DNA of 64,000 nt from DATKKG01 sp035543015 (GCA_035543015.1 DATKKG010000075.1:1-64000); one strand, 5' to 3'; counted from the stretch's first letter, positions 32,098 to 41,528 are shown. The notes: a model not told the origin generated them from the sequence alone. Program-made: numbers and translations.

Positions 32098-34446
32098 ATG
32101 AGCGAAAGCGTGTTCCAGAAGGAGGAGGAAGACACGCCACGTCTCTTGAGTCAATGGCTCCACGGCAAGGAGTTCCTGGTGATCGGGGAATCGATCTCCC
32201 GGGTCGACTCCCTCGAAATGGTGACGGGGAGGGCCAAGTTCATGGAGGACCACTTCGCGAAGGACATGCTGTTCGCTCGGCTCGTCAAAAGCGGAGTGAG
32301 CTCCGCCGCCCTGAAGGGGGTCGACTTCAGGGCCGCCGCGTCCGTGCCGGGCTTCGTCGACGGCGTCACCGCCAGGGATGTCAGGGGAAGGAACGAAGTC
32401 GGGTACTACATCTCCGACCAACCCGCCTTCGCGGAGAGGGTGATAAGGTTCGACGGAGAGCCGGTCGGACTCGTCGTTGCGAGCAGCCCGGAGGCCGCAG
32501 AGGAATCATCCAAGAAGGCCAGGGTCATCTCGGCGAGGAAGGCCGCCGTCTACGACCCTCTTAAAGCCATCAGCTCGAGGGCCCTGGTGCACGAGGAAAG
32601 GAAGTCCAACGTCGCGCTCACCACCAGGGTTAGGAAGGGCGACGTCGAGAAGGGGTTTGCCGAATCGGACGTGGTCATAGAGAACACCTACAGGACCGGC
32701 TATCAGGACCATGCCTACATCGAGCCGGAGGGGGCCTTGGCCACCCCCACCTCCGAGGGCATGACTGTCCTGTCATGCAGCCAGTACCCGCACCTGGCCC
32801 AGAAGATGGTGGCGAGGGTCCTCGGTTACCAGCAGCGCCAGGTCAGGATCATACAGACGGCCATAGGCGGCGGGTTCGGCGGGAAGGACGACATGGGCCC
32901 CATAGTCGCCGCCCAGGCAGCGATCGCCGCCCAGAAGCTCGCCAGGCCGATCATGCTCAACTACAGCAGGGAGGACAGCCTGACATCACACTGCAAGAGG
33001 GAGCGTGCGGTGATCAGGTACAAGACCGGCGCGACGAAGGACGGCCTCCTGAGGGCTGTGGAGGCCGATATCACTTTCGACGCGGGGGCCTACGCCAACA
33101 GGGGCCCCTTCACCCTGTGGCGGGCGACGATGCACGCGTCTGGGCCCTACGTCGTCCCCAACGCCAAGGTGGACGGGATGCTGGTCTACACCAACAAGGT
33201 CTACCAGGGGTCGTTCAGGGGCTTCGGGAACCCTCCCGTGCAGTTCGCCGCCGAATCGAACCTCGACGAGGTTGCCATAAGCCTCGGCCTGGACCCCGTG
33301 GACATCAGGCTCAAGAACCTCCTGCGGAAGGGGACCAGCACCATCACCGACCAGCCGTTGAACTCGTCGGTGGGCATCCACGAAGCCCTGAGACGCGTCG
33401 CAAGGGCGAGCTCATGGCGAGACCTGCGTCGGACCTCCGGCGGGATCAGGGACGGCAGGGCGACCGGCGTAGGCGTAGCCTGCGCTTGGCACGGCATCAG
33501 CACCAGCAGAGGCGTGCCCGACTGGTCCAGCGGCTACCTGGTGATCAGGAAGGACGGGAGCGTGGACGCCTACACCGGCATCGTGGAGATAGGCCAGGGG
33601 ACGACCACGGCCATCACCCAGATGGTCGCCGAGGCTCTCGGGGCGCGCGTCGGCGTGGTGGCGGTGCACATGGGGACTTCCGACGCCCCCGACACCGGAG
33701 CCACCCACGCCTCCAGAGGATCGAGCGTCGGATCGACGGGGATGCTGGTGGCGGCAGCAAGGCTGAGGAGGCGCTTGGACGGGGTGGCAGCCAAGATGCT
33801 GGGCAGCGCCGTCTCCGATGTCAGCATCGAGGAGGGGTTCGCGTTCGACCGACGCTTCAGGGAAAGGAAGATAGAATGGACGGACTTGGTCAACGAATGC
33901 TACAGCACAGGCGTGGAGACGGCCGCCACCGGCTACTACTTCGTTCCCAAGGGGAAGTTCGACGAAGAAAGGGGTAGCGGCTTCGCCTACCCTGCCTTCA
34001 GCTTCATGACGGTGGTCGTGGAGGTCGAAGTGGACCTTCGGACCGGGATGGTCACGGTCAAGCGGATCTGGCCCGGAATCGCCGCGGGCAGGATAATCAA
34101 TCCCGCCCTGGCCGAGGCCCAGGTACACGGCGCCGCTGCCCAAGGGCTGGGCTACGCCCTCATGGAGGAGCTCATCGTGAAGTCGGGAAAGGTCATCAAC
34201 AGCAACCTCACCGACTATCTGATTCCCACCGTGCGCGACATGCCCGAGGTCGAGAAGCTGGTCTTCGTGGAGGACCTCTTCGAACATGGTCCGTTCGGCG
34301 CCAAGGGTGTGGGCGAAATGGCCCTAATCCCCATGGCTGCGGGGATAGCCAACGCGGTCCGGAACGCCACCGGCAGGAGACCCAGGGAGCTTCCCATGAC
34401 CCCGGAGCGGACGTATCACCTCATTCGTGGAGGAGAGGCCCATTGA
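32098..34446 (+). CDS. molybdenum hydroxylase large subunit 2 (xanthine/aldehyde oxidoreductase family)
   Basis: 782 residues. It shares fold but not close identity with the subunit at 25892. Landmarks are GGGFGGKDD, VYQGSFRGFGNPPVQFAAES, ATHASRGSSVGSTG and the catalytic Glu in GAKGVGEMALIP. The RGFGNP loop and GGGFGGK are typical of xanthine dehydrogenase and aldehyde oxidase. An N-terminal extension of about 25 residues (MSESVFQKEEEDTPRLLSQW) precedes the usual start. Its TGA sits inside TTGA with the start of the next gene. Confidence 0.93.
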   Translation: MSESVFQKEEEDTPRLLSQWLHGKEFLVIGESISRVDSLEMVTGRAKFMEDHFAKDMLFARLVKSGVSSAALKGVDFRAAASVPGFVDGVTARDVRGRNEVGYYISDQPAFAERVIRFDGEPVGLVVASSPEAAEESSKKARVISARKAAVYDPLKAISSRALVHEERKSNVALTTRVRKGDVEKGFAESDVVIENTYRTGYQDHAYIEPEGALATPTSEGMTVLSCSQYPHLAQKMVARVLGYQQRQVRIIQTAIGGGFGGKDDMGPIVAAQAAIAAQKLARPIMLNYSREDSLTSHCKRERAVIRYKTGATKDGLLRAVEADITFDAGAYANRGPFTLWRATMHASGPYVVPNAKVDGMLVYTNKVYQGSFRGFGNPPVQFAAESNLDEVAISLGLDPVDIRLKNLLRKGTSTITDQPLNSSVGIHEALRRVARASSWRDLRRTSGGIRDGRATGVGVACAWHGISTSRGVPDWSSGYLVIRKDGSVDAYTGIVEIGQGTTTAITQMVAEALGARVGVVAVHMGTSDAPDTGATHASRGSSVGSTGMLVAAARLRRRLDGVAAKMLGSAVSDVSIEEGFAFDRRFRERKIEWTDLVNECYSTGVETAATGYYFVPKGKFDEERGSGFAYPAFSFMTVVVEVEVDLRTGMVTVKRIWPGIAAGRIINPALAEAQVHGAAAQGLGYALMEELIVKSGKVINSNLTDYLIPTVRDMPEVEKLVFVEDLFEHGPFGAKGVGEMALIPMAAGIANAVRNATGRRPRELPMTPERTYHLIRGGEAH

Positions 34447-35306
34447 TCCCAAAGGTCGAATATCTTAGGTTCAGCGACGCAAGGGAAGCCGCAGACTACG
34501 TCGCCAGCCATGCCGGCGGAGCCGCCTTCCTCGCCGGCGGGACGGATGTCATGGTCCGAATGCGGGCCGGCAAGATGAAGGCAAGAAGCCTGGCCGACAT
34601 CTCCCGCATCGAATCTCTGGCCGGGATCAGGCGGACGAAACAGGGGATCGAGATCGGGGCGATGACGACGATAGAGGAGGTCCGCCGTTCCCCCGACATC
34701 CAAAGGAGGTTCCAGGCGTTGTGGAAGGCCAGCTCCGCCTTCGCCGCGTGGCAGGTCCGCAACATTGCAACACTGGGTGGGAACCTCTGCAACGCCTCGC
34801 CGGCGGCCGACATGGCACCCCCGCTGATGGTATTCGACGCCAGGCTGGAGACCCTTGGCCCTCATGGAAGGAGGAGCATCCCGATGGACCGATTCTTCGC
34901 CGGACCGGGACAGACGGTCCTCCGCGGTGGCGAGCTGCTCGAGAAGGTGTTCATTCCTAACAGGCTCGGGGAGAGCGACTTCCTCAAGCTGGGGAGGAGG
35001 AGAGCCAGCGCGCTCGCGGTCGTCAGCGTCGCGGTCCGTCTGGCAACGAAGGGGGGCCGCGTTTCCGAGGCACGGGTGGCTCTCGGCAGCGTCGCACCGA
35101 CACCCGTCCGCGCCAGGAACGTTGAGAGGTCCCTGATCGGCAGGGTTGCCGACGAGAGGACCTTCGCAAAGGCTGCGGCACTGGTGGAGAAGGACATCCG
35201 GCCGATCAGCGACGTCAGGGCCGGCGCCGAGTACAGGCGCGACATGGCCTCCATCTTCGTCCGCGAGGCCCTGATCTCGGCCATGGGCGGGGGCGCTTCA
35301 AGTTGA
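34443..35306 (+). CDS. molybdenum hydroxylase FAD subunit 2
   Basis: 287 residues; FAD-binding medium subunit of the second complex. Motifs are FLAGGTDVMVRMRAGK, TLGGNLCNASPAADMAPPL and FAGPGQTVLRGGELLEKVFIP. TTG start in a TTGA overlap with the large-subunit stop, and the same overlap again with the small subunit. Confidence 0.92.
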   Translation: MIPKVEYLRFSDAREAADYVASHAGGAAFLAGGTDVMVRMRAGKMKARSLADISRIESLAGIRRTKQGIEIGAMTTIEEVRRSPDIQRRFQALWKASSAFAAWQVRNIATLGGNLCNASPAADMAPPLMVFDARLETLGPHGRRSIPMDRFFAGPGQTVLRGGELLEKVFIPNRLGESDFLKLGRRRASALAVVSVAVRLATKGGRVSEARVALGSVAPTPVRARNVERSLIGRVADERTFAKAAALVEKDIRPISDVRAGAEYRRDMASIFVREALISAMGGGASS

Positions 35307-35806
35307 GCGTGGACGTCAGCTTCAGGCTCAACGGCCGGGATGTCACATCCGAGGCTCACCCAGGGAGCACACTTCTTGACGTCCTCAAGCACGGTCTCGA
35401 GATCGTCAGCGTCAAGAGGGGTTGCGAGACGGGAGAATGCGGGGCCTGCACTGTCCTCCTTGACGGTGCCCCGGTGGACTCCTGCCTCGTCCTGGCCTCG
35501 AAGGCGAATGGGAGGGACATTAGGACCCTGGAAGGGCTCGTAGACGATTCGCTCATGCGCGAGCTCCAGGCTCGTTTCACCAAGACCAACGCGTTCCAGT
35601 GCGGCTTCTGCACCCCCGGAATGCTGATCAGCCTGTACGCCCTCTTCTCGGAGAACGACGAGCCCTCGACCGATGACATTCAGAGGGCGGTCGAAGGCAA
35701 CCTCTGCCGCTGCGGCGCCTACCTGGAGATCATCGGCGCCGCCCTCGCGGTCAAGCGACACGACCGGCGCGGAGCGGCACCTTCGCCCAGGAAGGCCAAG
35801 AAATAG
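35303..35806 (+). CDS. molybdenum hydroxylase 2Fe-2S subunit 2
   Basis: 167 residues. Two [2Fe-2S] motifs: CETGECGACTVLLDGAPVDSC and QCGFCTPGM…NLCRCGAYLEI. The C-terminus is basic (KRHDRRGAAPSPRKAKK). It is last in the second large-medium-small operon, with iorAB following after its own promoter. Confidence 0.95.
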   Translation: MSVDVSFRLNGRDVTSEAHPGSTLLDVLKHGLEIVSVKRGCETGECGACTVLLDGAPVDSCLVLASKANGRDIRTLEGLVDDSLMRELQARFTKTNAFQCGFCTPGMLISLYALFSENDEPSTDDIQRAVEGNLCRCGAYLEIIGAALAVKRHDRRGAAPSPRKAKK

Positions 35807-35819
35807 CGGCCGTTTCCCC

Positions 35820-35840
35820 TGCAAATCCTTATTATTTGCA
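35820..35840 (+). promoter_or_regulatory. palindromic operator over the iorAB TATA box
   Basis: TGCAAAT-CCTTATT-ATTTGCA is a perfect 7-bp inverted repeat with a 7-base spacer that contains the TATA core. A dimeric repressor bound here would block TBP. Initiation would be near 35858, leaving a leader of about 8 bases to ATG 35866. Confidence 0.65.
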
Positions 35841-35865
35841 ACGCGCCTCTTCAGGCGGAACTCTC

Positions 35866-37725
35866 ATGCTTTCAGAAGCCGGCACCAAGGTCCCTATGAT
35901 GGGAAACAGGGCCATCGCGCTAGGTGCCATCGAGGCCGGTATCGGTTTCGTTACGGGATACCCCGGGACGCCGTCCAGCGAAGTGATCCAGAACCTCTTC
36001 CAGAACGTCGAAGACGGAGAAGCCTCGCCCGCCTACGTCGAGTGGGCTGTAAACGAGAAGGTCGCTCTCGAGATGGCGATTGGAGCCTCAATCGGTGGCA
36101 CCAGGTCCATGGTCACGATGAAGGGCCCAGGGATAAGCGTCGCCGCCGACCCTCTCCTTTCCGCAGCATACTGTGGGGTGAACGGTGGCATGGTGATCCT
36201 CGTGGCAGACGATCCCGGGCCGATAACGACGCAGACGGAACAGGACAGCCGCTGGTTCGGCGACCTTGCCAAGCTCCCGGTCATCGAGCCCTCCAGTCCA
36301 GACGAGGCGAGGCAATTCGTGAGCAAAGCGGTTCAGCTCTCGGAGAAGACCAAGCTGCCGGTGATACTGAGGACCACCACAAGGGTGAATCACGCCGTCG
36401 GCGAGGTGGTGCCCTCCCAGAGGTCCCCATCGGAAAACGCCGTCCATTTCGAGAAGGACGCGCCCAGGTACGTCAGGGCTTCGATGGCCTGGAACAGGGC
36501 CAGGCATTCCTGGGTCCTCGGCCAGCTGGCGTCGGTCCCGTCCTTCGCCTCGTCGCTTGGACTGGACCGCATCGTGAGAACCTCGAAGAATGGGAAGCTC
36601 GGGATCGTGGCCTCCGGAGCGTCGGTGAACTACGTCCTCGACGCCCTCGACGACCTTGGTGCCGACTGCGCGGTCCTCAAGGTCGGGCTCGTTCACCCTT
36701 TGGACTCCGTGGCCCTTCGCGACTTCATCGGGGGTCACGAGAAGGTGCTGATCGTGGAGGAGATAGACGCTTATCTGGAAGGCAAGCTGAAGGCCCTGGC
36801 CCAGGAGAACAGGCTTCCCAACCAGATTCTCGGCAAGAGTGAAGGCGTCATCCCTCAGGTGGGGGAGCTCAACGTCGGCGCCGCCAAGGAGGCGATCTCC
36901 AGGATCCTCGGCATTGAAGTCCCCTCCTCCCTGCCCTCCGCCAAGGGCGCCCTCGGCCTTCCCAGCCGCCCGCCCCCCATGTGTCCGGGCTGTCCCCACA
37001 TAGGGAGCTACTTCGGCCTCCTGAGGGGGATCTCCAAGGCCGGGCTGAAGAGGGCCGACGTGCCCGTGTTCGGCGACATAGGATGCTACGCCCTCGCGCT
37101 CAACCCCCCCTTCGAGGCCGTCTGGACGGAGCACAGCATGGGGGCCAGCATCTCAATGGCCGCCGGGCTGAAGGCCTCCGGCTTCTCCAAGCCTGTCGTC
37201 GCCGTGATCGGCGACTCGACCTTCTTCCATTCCGGGATCCAGCCCCTGATCGAAGCGGTCAACAAACGCCTGAGCGTCGTGGTCATGGTGCTTGACAACG
37301 GCACCGTCGCCATGACGGGCCACCAGACCACTCCTGCCAGCGAAGTCAGCGAGAGCGGCAGGACGGTGCAGCCCGTGTCGGTACGCAAGGTCGTGGAGAG
37401 CCTAGGCGTCGAGAGACTCTACGTCCTCGATGCCTACAAGCCGGTCGAGATCACCGAAGCGGTGAAGGAGGCCCTTCGGACTGACGGCGTGAAGGTCCTG
37501 ATAGTCGAAAGGGCCTGCGCGATAGTGTCTAAACGTGAAGGGCAGGTCTCGAAGTACGAGGTCCTCACGGACCTCTGCAACGGCTGCGACGCCTGCACCA
37601 GCCTCCTGGGCTGCCCCGCGCTCACGCTTGATGGAGACAAGGTGAAGATCATAGAGGAGGAATGCGTGGGATGTGGCCTCTGCGCCGGCGTCTGCCCCTA
37701 CAAGGCGATAGTCGAGGTCATGTAG
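35866..37725 (+). CDS. iorA: indolepyruvate ferredoxin oxidoreductase alpha subunit
   Basis: 619 residues; oxidatively decarboxylates aryl-pyruvates (from Trp, Phe, Tyr) to aryl-acetyl-CoA, reducing ferredoxin. N-terminal pyruvate-ferredoxin-oxidoreductase-like domain (GNRAIALGAIEAGIGFVTGYPGTPSSEV), C-terminal-half TPP domain (GDIGCYALALNPPF…, VAVIGDSTFFHSG, LDNGTVAMTGHQ), and a terminal ferredoxin domain. Its first cluster motif is CNGCDACTSLLGCP and its second CVGCGLCAGVCP. The frame is open to 35836, but ATG 35866 lies downstream of the TATA box and fits the family start. Confidence 0.95.
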   Translation: MLSEAGTKVPMMGNRAIALGAIEAGIGFVTGYPGTPSSEVIQNLFQNVEDGEASPAYVEWAVNEKVALEMAIGASIGGTRSMVTMKGPGISVAADPLLSAAYCGVNGGMVILVADDPGPITTQTEQDSRWFGDLAKLPVIEPSSPDEARQFVSKAVQLSEKTKLPVILRTTTRVNHAVGEVVPSQRSPSENAVHFEKDAPRYVRASMAWNRARHSWVLGQLASVPSFASSLGLDRIVRTSKNGKLGIVASGASVNYVLDALDDLGADCAVLKVGLVHPLDSVALRDFIGGHEKVLIVEEIDAYLEGKLKALAQENRLPNQILGKSEGVIPQVGELNVGAAKEAISRILGIEVPSSLPSAKGALGLPSRPPPMCPGCPHIGSYFGLLRGISKAGLKRADVPVFGDIGCYALALNPPFEAVWTEHSMGASISMAAGLKASGFSKPVVAVIGDSTFFHSGIQPLIEAVNKRLSVVVMVLDNGTVAMTGHQTTPASEVSESGRTVQPVSVRKVVESLGVERLYVLDAYKPVEITEAVKEALRTDGVKVLIVERACAIVSKREGQVSKYEVLTDLCNGCDACTSLLGCPALTLDGDKVKIIEEECVGCGLCAGVCPYKAIVEVM

Positions 37726-37727
37726 AA

Positions 37728-38330
37728 GTGAACGAGTACAACCTCCTGATAGCGAGCGTTGGAGGACAGGGCGGGCTCACCCTTTCCGAAACGCTGGCAG
37801 TGGCCGCCGTGAACGCGGGGTTCTCGGTCAGGACGGGCGAGACCCTGGGCATGGCTCAGAGAGGCGGCAGCGTGCAGAGCTTCGTCAGGATCGGAAAGGA
37901 CGTCAGAAGCCCTCTCTTCCCCCAAGGGACGGCCGATGCCCTGCTGGCCCTCGAGGGTCTCGAGGCCGCCCGTTCCGCTCCATACGTAAAGAAGGGGGCC
38001 CTGGTGCTCGTGGACCCAGCCGTGAGGCAGACCATCACGACGTTGACGAAGAAGGAGAAGTACCCCCCGCTGGGGGAGATCCTTTCGGCTCTCAGGGAAA
38101 GGAGCTCCAACCTGTACGTCGTGAGGGCCCAGGAGGAGGCCGCCTCAATGGGGTCGCCGAAATCCGCGAACGTCTACATGCTGGGGGCCTTCTGTTCCCT
38201 GTCCAACCTGCTTCCCACCTCCGCCGTGGAGAAGGCCATAGAGAGCGTCCTGGGCAGGAAGGCGAAGCCAGCCATCGACGTCTTCAACCGGGGGCTAGCC
38301 CGGGGCCCTTCGCTCGCCAGGTATCCCTGA
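37728..38330 (+). CDS. iorB: indolepyruvate ferredoxin oxidoreductase beta subunit
   Basis: 200 residues, gamma-domain type: YNLLIASVGGQGGLTLSETLAVAA, TGETLGMAQRGGSVQSFVRIG, NVYMLGAF. GTG start 2 bases after the iorA stop, with GAGGT upstream. Its last 36 bases run antisense to the end of the acyl-CoA synthetase gene. Confidence 0.95.
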   Translation: MNEYNLLIASVGGQGGLTLSETLAVAAVNAGFSVRTGETLGMAQRGGSVQSFVRIGKDVRSPLFPQGTADALLALEGLEAARSAPYVKKGALVLVDPAVRQTITTLTKKEKYPPLGEILSALRERSSNLYVVRAQEEAASMGSPKSANVYMLGAFCSLSNLLPTSAVEKAIESVLGRKAKPAIDVFNRGLARGPSLARYP

Positions 38331-40481
38331 ACTGCTTCCGGCCCTTCCCCTGACGTCGACGGCCACAATCCTGTCCCCCCTGACGATCATGGGATTCACT
38401 TCCAGCTCCTCGATCGACGGATTCTCGGTGAGTATCTTTGAGAACCTAGCGAGCAGCTCCGCCAGCCTTTCGACGTCGACCTTCGGCCCTCCGCGATAGC
38501 CCTGCAGGACCGGGGCGGTTCTCACACTCAGGATCATCTCCCTGGCCTTCTCCTTCGAAACGGGAGCGATGGCCGTGGCGAAGTCCTGCAGCAGCTCGGT
38601 CAGCACGCCTCCCAACCCGAAGATGACCACCGGACCGAAGGTGGCGTCCCTGACGCTTCCCATGATCACCTCGATCCCGCTGACCATCTCCTGCACGAGC
38701 ATCCCTTCGAAAGGCACCCCGGAGGCCTTCGCCAGGCCTCTGAGCTTCTCGAACGCCCCGAGCAGCTCCCTCCTGTTCCGTATGCCCAGGATGACCCCTC
38801 CCTTCTCGGACTTGTGCTGGAGCGCGACGGAAAGGAGCTTGCAGGCAGCGGGGTAGCCTACGGTGGACTCCTCCTTCGGGGCCTCCTTCTTCGAGGTCAT
38901 CACCATGGACTTCGGGAGGGGCACCGAATACCTGGCCATGAGCCGGTCCAGGTCTGCCCTCTCCACGGGCCCCCTCCTCGAGACCGCCCGGGCGGCCGAC
39001 CCGGTCCTGGTCGGCGGGACAGACCAGGGAGGCAGGCGTTTGGCCTTGGCATACTCCGACAGCGCCCAGAGGGCCTTGACCGCCCTCTCGGGGCTCCTGT
39101 AGCTGGGGACGCCGTGGCCCAGGAACTGCGCGTGCAACCTGTTGGCCAGCTCGGACGTCCCCATCGTGCAGACGCATACCGGCTTTCCTGCGGCCTTGAG
39201 CTCCCTCTCCATCCTTTCGGCTATCGAATATTCAATCGTAGGGGGCTGGTGCGTGGGAACGACGAGCAGAAGGTCGTATTCCCCGGAGCCTATGAGCATC
39301 TTGGAGACGGCGACGAATTCGTTGGTCGTGGCGGTCGCGGTCAGGTCCAGCGGGTTACTGAGGCTCACTATGTTCATGAAGCTGGAATCCCTGAAGCGAC
39401 GCTTCAGCCTGGCGAGCAGCCTTGGGCTGGGCGGGTTGACCTTGAGGCCGAGGATCTCGCTTTCGTCTGCCGCAATCGCGCCGGTCCCTCCGGCGTTGGT
39501 TATGATCAGCACCCTGTCTCCGGAGGCGGGAGGGGAGAGCGAGAACGCCGTGCACATGTCCACCAGCTCCGGGAGACTCCGGGCTTCGATGAGGCCCGCC
39601 TCCCTGAACGCTTCCCGATAGATCCCATAATCGCCCACCATCGACGCCGTGTGGGTCACCGCGGCCCTGGCTCCGGCTCGGGTCCTCCCCAGCTTCAGGA
39701 CCACGACCGGCTTCTTTTTCGCGGCCTCGGAGGCCATCCTGAGGAACCTCCTTCCATCCTTCAGTCCCTCGAGGTACACCGTCATCACTTTGGTCTCATC
39801 GTCATCCGCAAAGAATGCCAGAAGGTCTTCGACGGACACGTCCAGCTGGTTCCCAACGCCGACTATGGCCCTGACCCCGACTCCGTTCGCCCTGAGCTCT
39901 TCTCCGATTATCTCCCCCAGGTGGCCGCTCTGGCTGACGATGACCACGTCCCCCTTGATGGGCGGCAGCAAGGAAGGCAACTCCTCACCGGAGGGCAGCT
40001 TCTTGGTTTCAGGGAGGAACAGCGTGTCCATCCCCGTGCGCGTGTCGAGGAGCCCTATGGTGTTCGGTCCCAGAATCCTGACCCCTCCCCGCCTGGCCAG
40101 CTCCAAGATCTCAGATTCGAGGCCCTTCCTTCCCGCTTCGCCGAAGCCAGCCGTCACTATCACGATGGCCTTCGTCCCCGCCTTCGCCGCTTCTCCGACA
40201 AGCCCTCGCACGGACTCGACCGGTATCGCGGCGACTACGAGCTCGGGGACTTCAGGGAGGCTGCGGATGTCGGGATAGCATCTGTGGCCGAAGACGCTCC
40301 GATAGCGCGGGTTCAAAGCGTAGACCGATGCCTTGAGTTCGCCGCTCTGAGCGTTCCTGACCAGCTTGCGGTAGATTATGGAGGCTACCTTCTCCGGATC
40401 TTCGGAGACTCCTGCGACGGCCACTGACCTTGGCTCGAAGAAGCCCCCGATGTCGTTCGGCCCTCTTCCCTCCGACGGCAA
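38295..40481 (-). CDS. ADP-forming acyl-CoA synthetase (alpha-beta fusion)
   Basis: 728 residues; converts acyl-CoA + ADP + Pi to acid + ATP + CoA, the usual archaeal way of harvesting energy from the CoA esters made by 2-oxoacid oxidoreductases. Order: CoA-binding domain (FFEPRSVAVAGVSEDPEKVA), succinyl-CoA-ligase-like domain with the phospho-His in AVTHTASMVGDYG, and a C-terminal ATP-grasp beta domain (GFPAACKLLS-like YPAACKLLS, GPVVIFGLGGVLTELLQD, ELEVNPMIV). Convergent with iorAB, its logical partner. TTG start; TATA cgtttataacg on the minus strand about 30 bases upstream (40510-40520). Confidence 0.93.
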   Translation of the reverse strand: MPSEGRGPNDIGGFFEPRSVAVAGVSEDPEKVASIIYRKLVRNAQSGELKASVYALNPRYRSVFGHRCYPDIRSLPEVPELVVAAIPVESVRGLVGEAAKAGTKAIVIVTAGFGEAGRKGLESEILELARRGGVRILGPNTIGLLDTRTGMDTLFLPETKKLPSGEELPSLLPPIKGDVVIVSQSGHLGEIIGEELRANGVGVRAIVGVGNQLDVSVEDLLAFFADDDETKVMTVYLEGLKDGRRFLRMASEAAKKKPVVVLKLGRTRAGARAAVTHTASMVGDYGIYREAFREAGLIEARSLPELVDMCTAFSLSPPASGDRVLIITNAGGTGAIAADESEILGLKVNPPSPRLLARLKRRFRDSSFMNIVSLSNPLDLTATATTNEFVAVSKMLIGSGEYDLLLVVPTHQPPTIEYSIAERMERELKAAGKPVCVCTMGTSELANRLHAQFLGHGVPSYRSPERAVKALWALSEYAKAKRLPPWSVPPTRTGSAARAVSRRGPVERADLDRLMARYSVPLPKSMVMTSKKEAPKEESTVGYPAACKLLSVALQHKSEKGGVILGIRNRRELLGAFEKLRGLAKASGVPFEGMLVQEMVSGIEVIMGSVRDATFGPVVIFGLGGVLTELLQDFATAIAPVSKEKAREMILSVRTAPVLQGYRGGPKVDVERLAELLARFSKILTENPSIEELEVNPMIVRGDRIVAVDVRGRAGSSSGIPGERRAPG

Positions 40482-40587
40482 GCGTCTCGACTCTCAAGTT
40501 ACGAAGAGTCCGTTATAAACGAAGCGAGCTTGGCAGGGGTGTGCCGGACGTCTTGACCGACGGCGCTCCCTGGATCGCGAATACAGT

Positions 40588-41118
40588 TCAGAGGAGGCCC
40601 AGAAGGGCCAGCTTCAGTTTCAACATGGGTCCGAAGGTTAGGGGGATGGAGTGGCGCTCCCTGCCCCAGGGGAACTCGTCCATGCACTCCGGGTTGGGAC
40701 AGAGGAGCTGCACTGGCTGTCCTATGAGCAGTTGTCTCGCCTGCTCTTCGGTGACGTTCGTCTTGACCTCGGCCCCGCACTTCGTGCACTTGAGGGTGTA
40801 GGCCCCCTGTAGCAACTCCAGCACGCGCAGCGGAAACTGGGCGGTGAGTTCGTCCGCGGTTCGTCGAGCCTTCTCCTCGGTCTTCGTCAGCTGGGCTCTG
40901 AGCCCGGCCACCTCATCTTCCCGCTGCCTGATGGCCGCATCCCGGAGGTCCAATATTGCCTTGAGCTGCGAAATCTCCTCTTCCCTCATCTTCACCCTCT
41001 CCCTGTACAGCCTCCTCATCTCCTCCACTATCGCGAGCACCGAATCAGTCTCCTTCGACCTGCTTCGTTCTACTTTTGAGCCATTCCCCGATTCGCCCGT
41101 GCCAGCCCCACCCAACAC
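40588..41118 (-). CDS. coiled-coil protein with C-terminal zinc ribbon
   Basis: 176 residues. A low-complexity start is followed by a long heptad-rich helix (about 22-95: SVLAIVEEMRRLYRERVKMREEEISQLK…), then CTKCG…LLCPNPEC, a four-Cys zinc site, and a hydrophobic tail LKLKLALLGLL. The tail could be a membrane contact or packing helix. GTG start. No family recognised; the layout suggests a scaffold or DNA/RNA-associated protein. Confidence 0.65.
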   Translation of the reverse strand: MLGGAGTGESGNGSKVERSRSKETDSVLAIVEEMRRLYRERVKMREEEISQLKAILDLRDAAIRQREDEVAGLRAQLTKTEEKARRTADELTAQFPLRVLELLQGAYTLKCTKCGAEVKTNVTEEQARQLLIGQPVQLLCPNPECMDEFPWGRERHSIPLTFGPMLKLKLALLGLL

Positions 41119-41255
41119 ATGTAGCCCACCCGACCTCTAAACAGTTTGCGCTCCGGGGATGCGGTCCGCCAGGTCCGACCGGCGATTACGACGGTAGGGG
41201 GATCAACTATGAATGCTGCTCCAAGCCTAACAACAAGAAACCCATTCGGCGCGAC

Positions 41256-41462
41256 GTGGTGGCTTTCTGTTCATGCTGCGGGAAACCCGTGGACGCGAAG
41301 GCCACGTTCTGTCTCAGCTGTGGGTTCAGCCTGGTCTTCTCGGTGCGGGTGCTCGTCATCAGCCTGATGACATTGCCCTCGGGCGTCGTCGCCCTGCTGT
41401 TCGACCTCCTGATCCTGTACTACCTTACGAGGCCGCACGTCAGGGAATACTTCGACGCCTAG
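41256..41462 (+). CDS. small zinc-ribbon membrane protein
   Basis: 68 residues from GTG 41256 (or 41259). CSCCGKPVDAKATFCLSCG is a compact zinc ribbon (one extra Cys), followed by a membrane segment VRVLVISLMTLPSGVVALLFDLLILYYL and the tail TRPHVREYFDA. Similar single-helix zinc-ribbon proteins are common in archaea. The open frame extends upstream without a plausible start. Confidence 0.6.
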   Translation: MVAFCSCCGKPVDAKATFCLSCGFSLVFSVRVLVISLMTLPSGVVALLFDLLILYYLTRPHVREYFDA

Positions 41463-41528
41463 CGCGTCTAGGGGCCCCGTGTCCCGGGCTCGAAAGCTTT
41501 TTGCGCAGACCGGACCACCCTACGTGGG

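Noticed and set aside
25892..35806. Aerobic CO dehydrogenase (CoxMSL)
   Set aside because: Neither large subunit has the form I AYxCSFR loop; gene order and loops fit xanthine/aldehyde-type hydroxylases better.
38814..40427. 537-codon open frame antisense to the acyl-CoA synthetase
   Set aside because: Shadow frame; the sense strand encodes a complete synthetase with all motifs.
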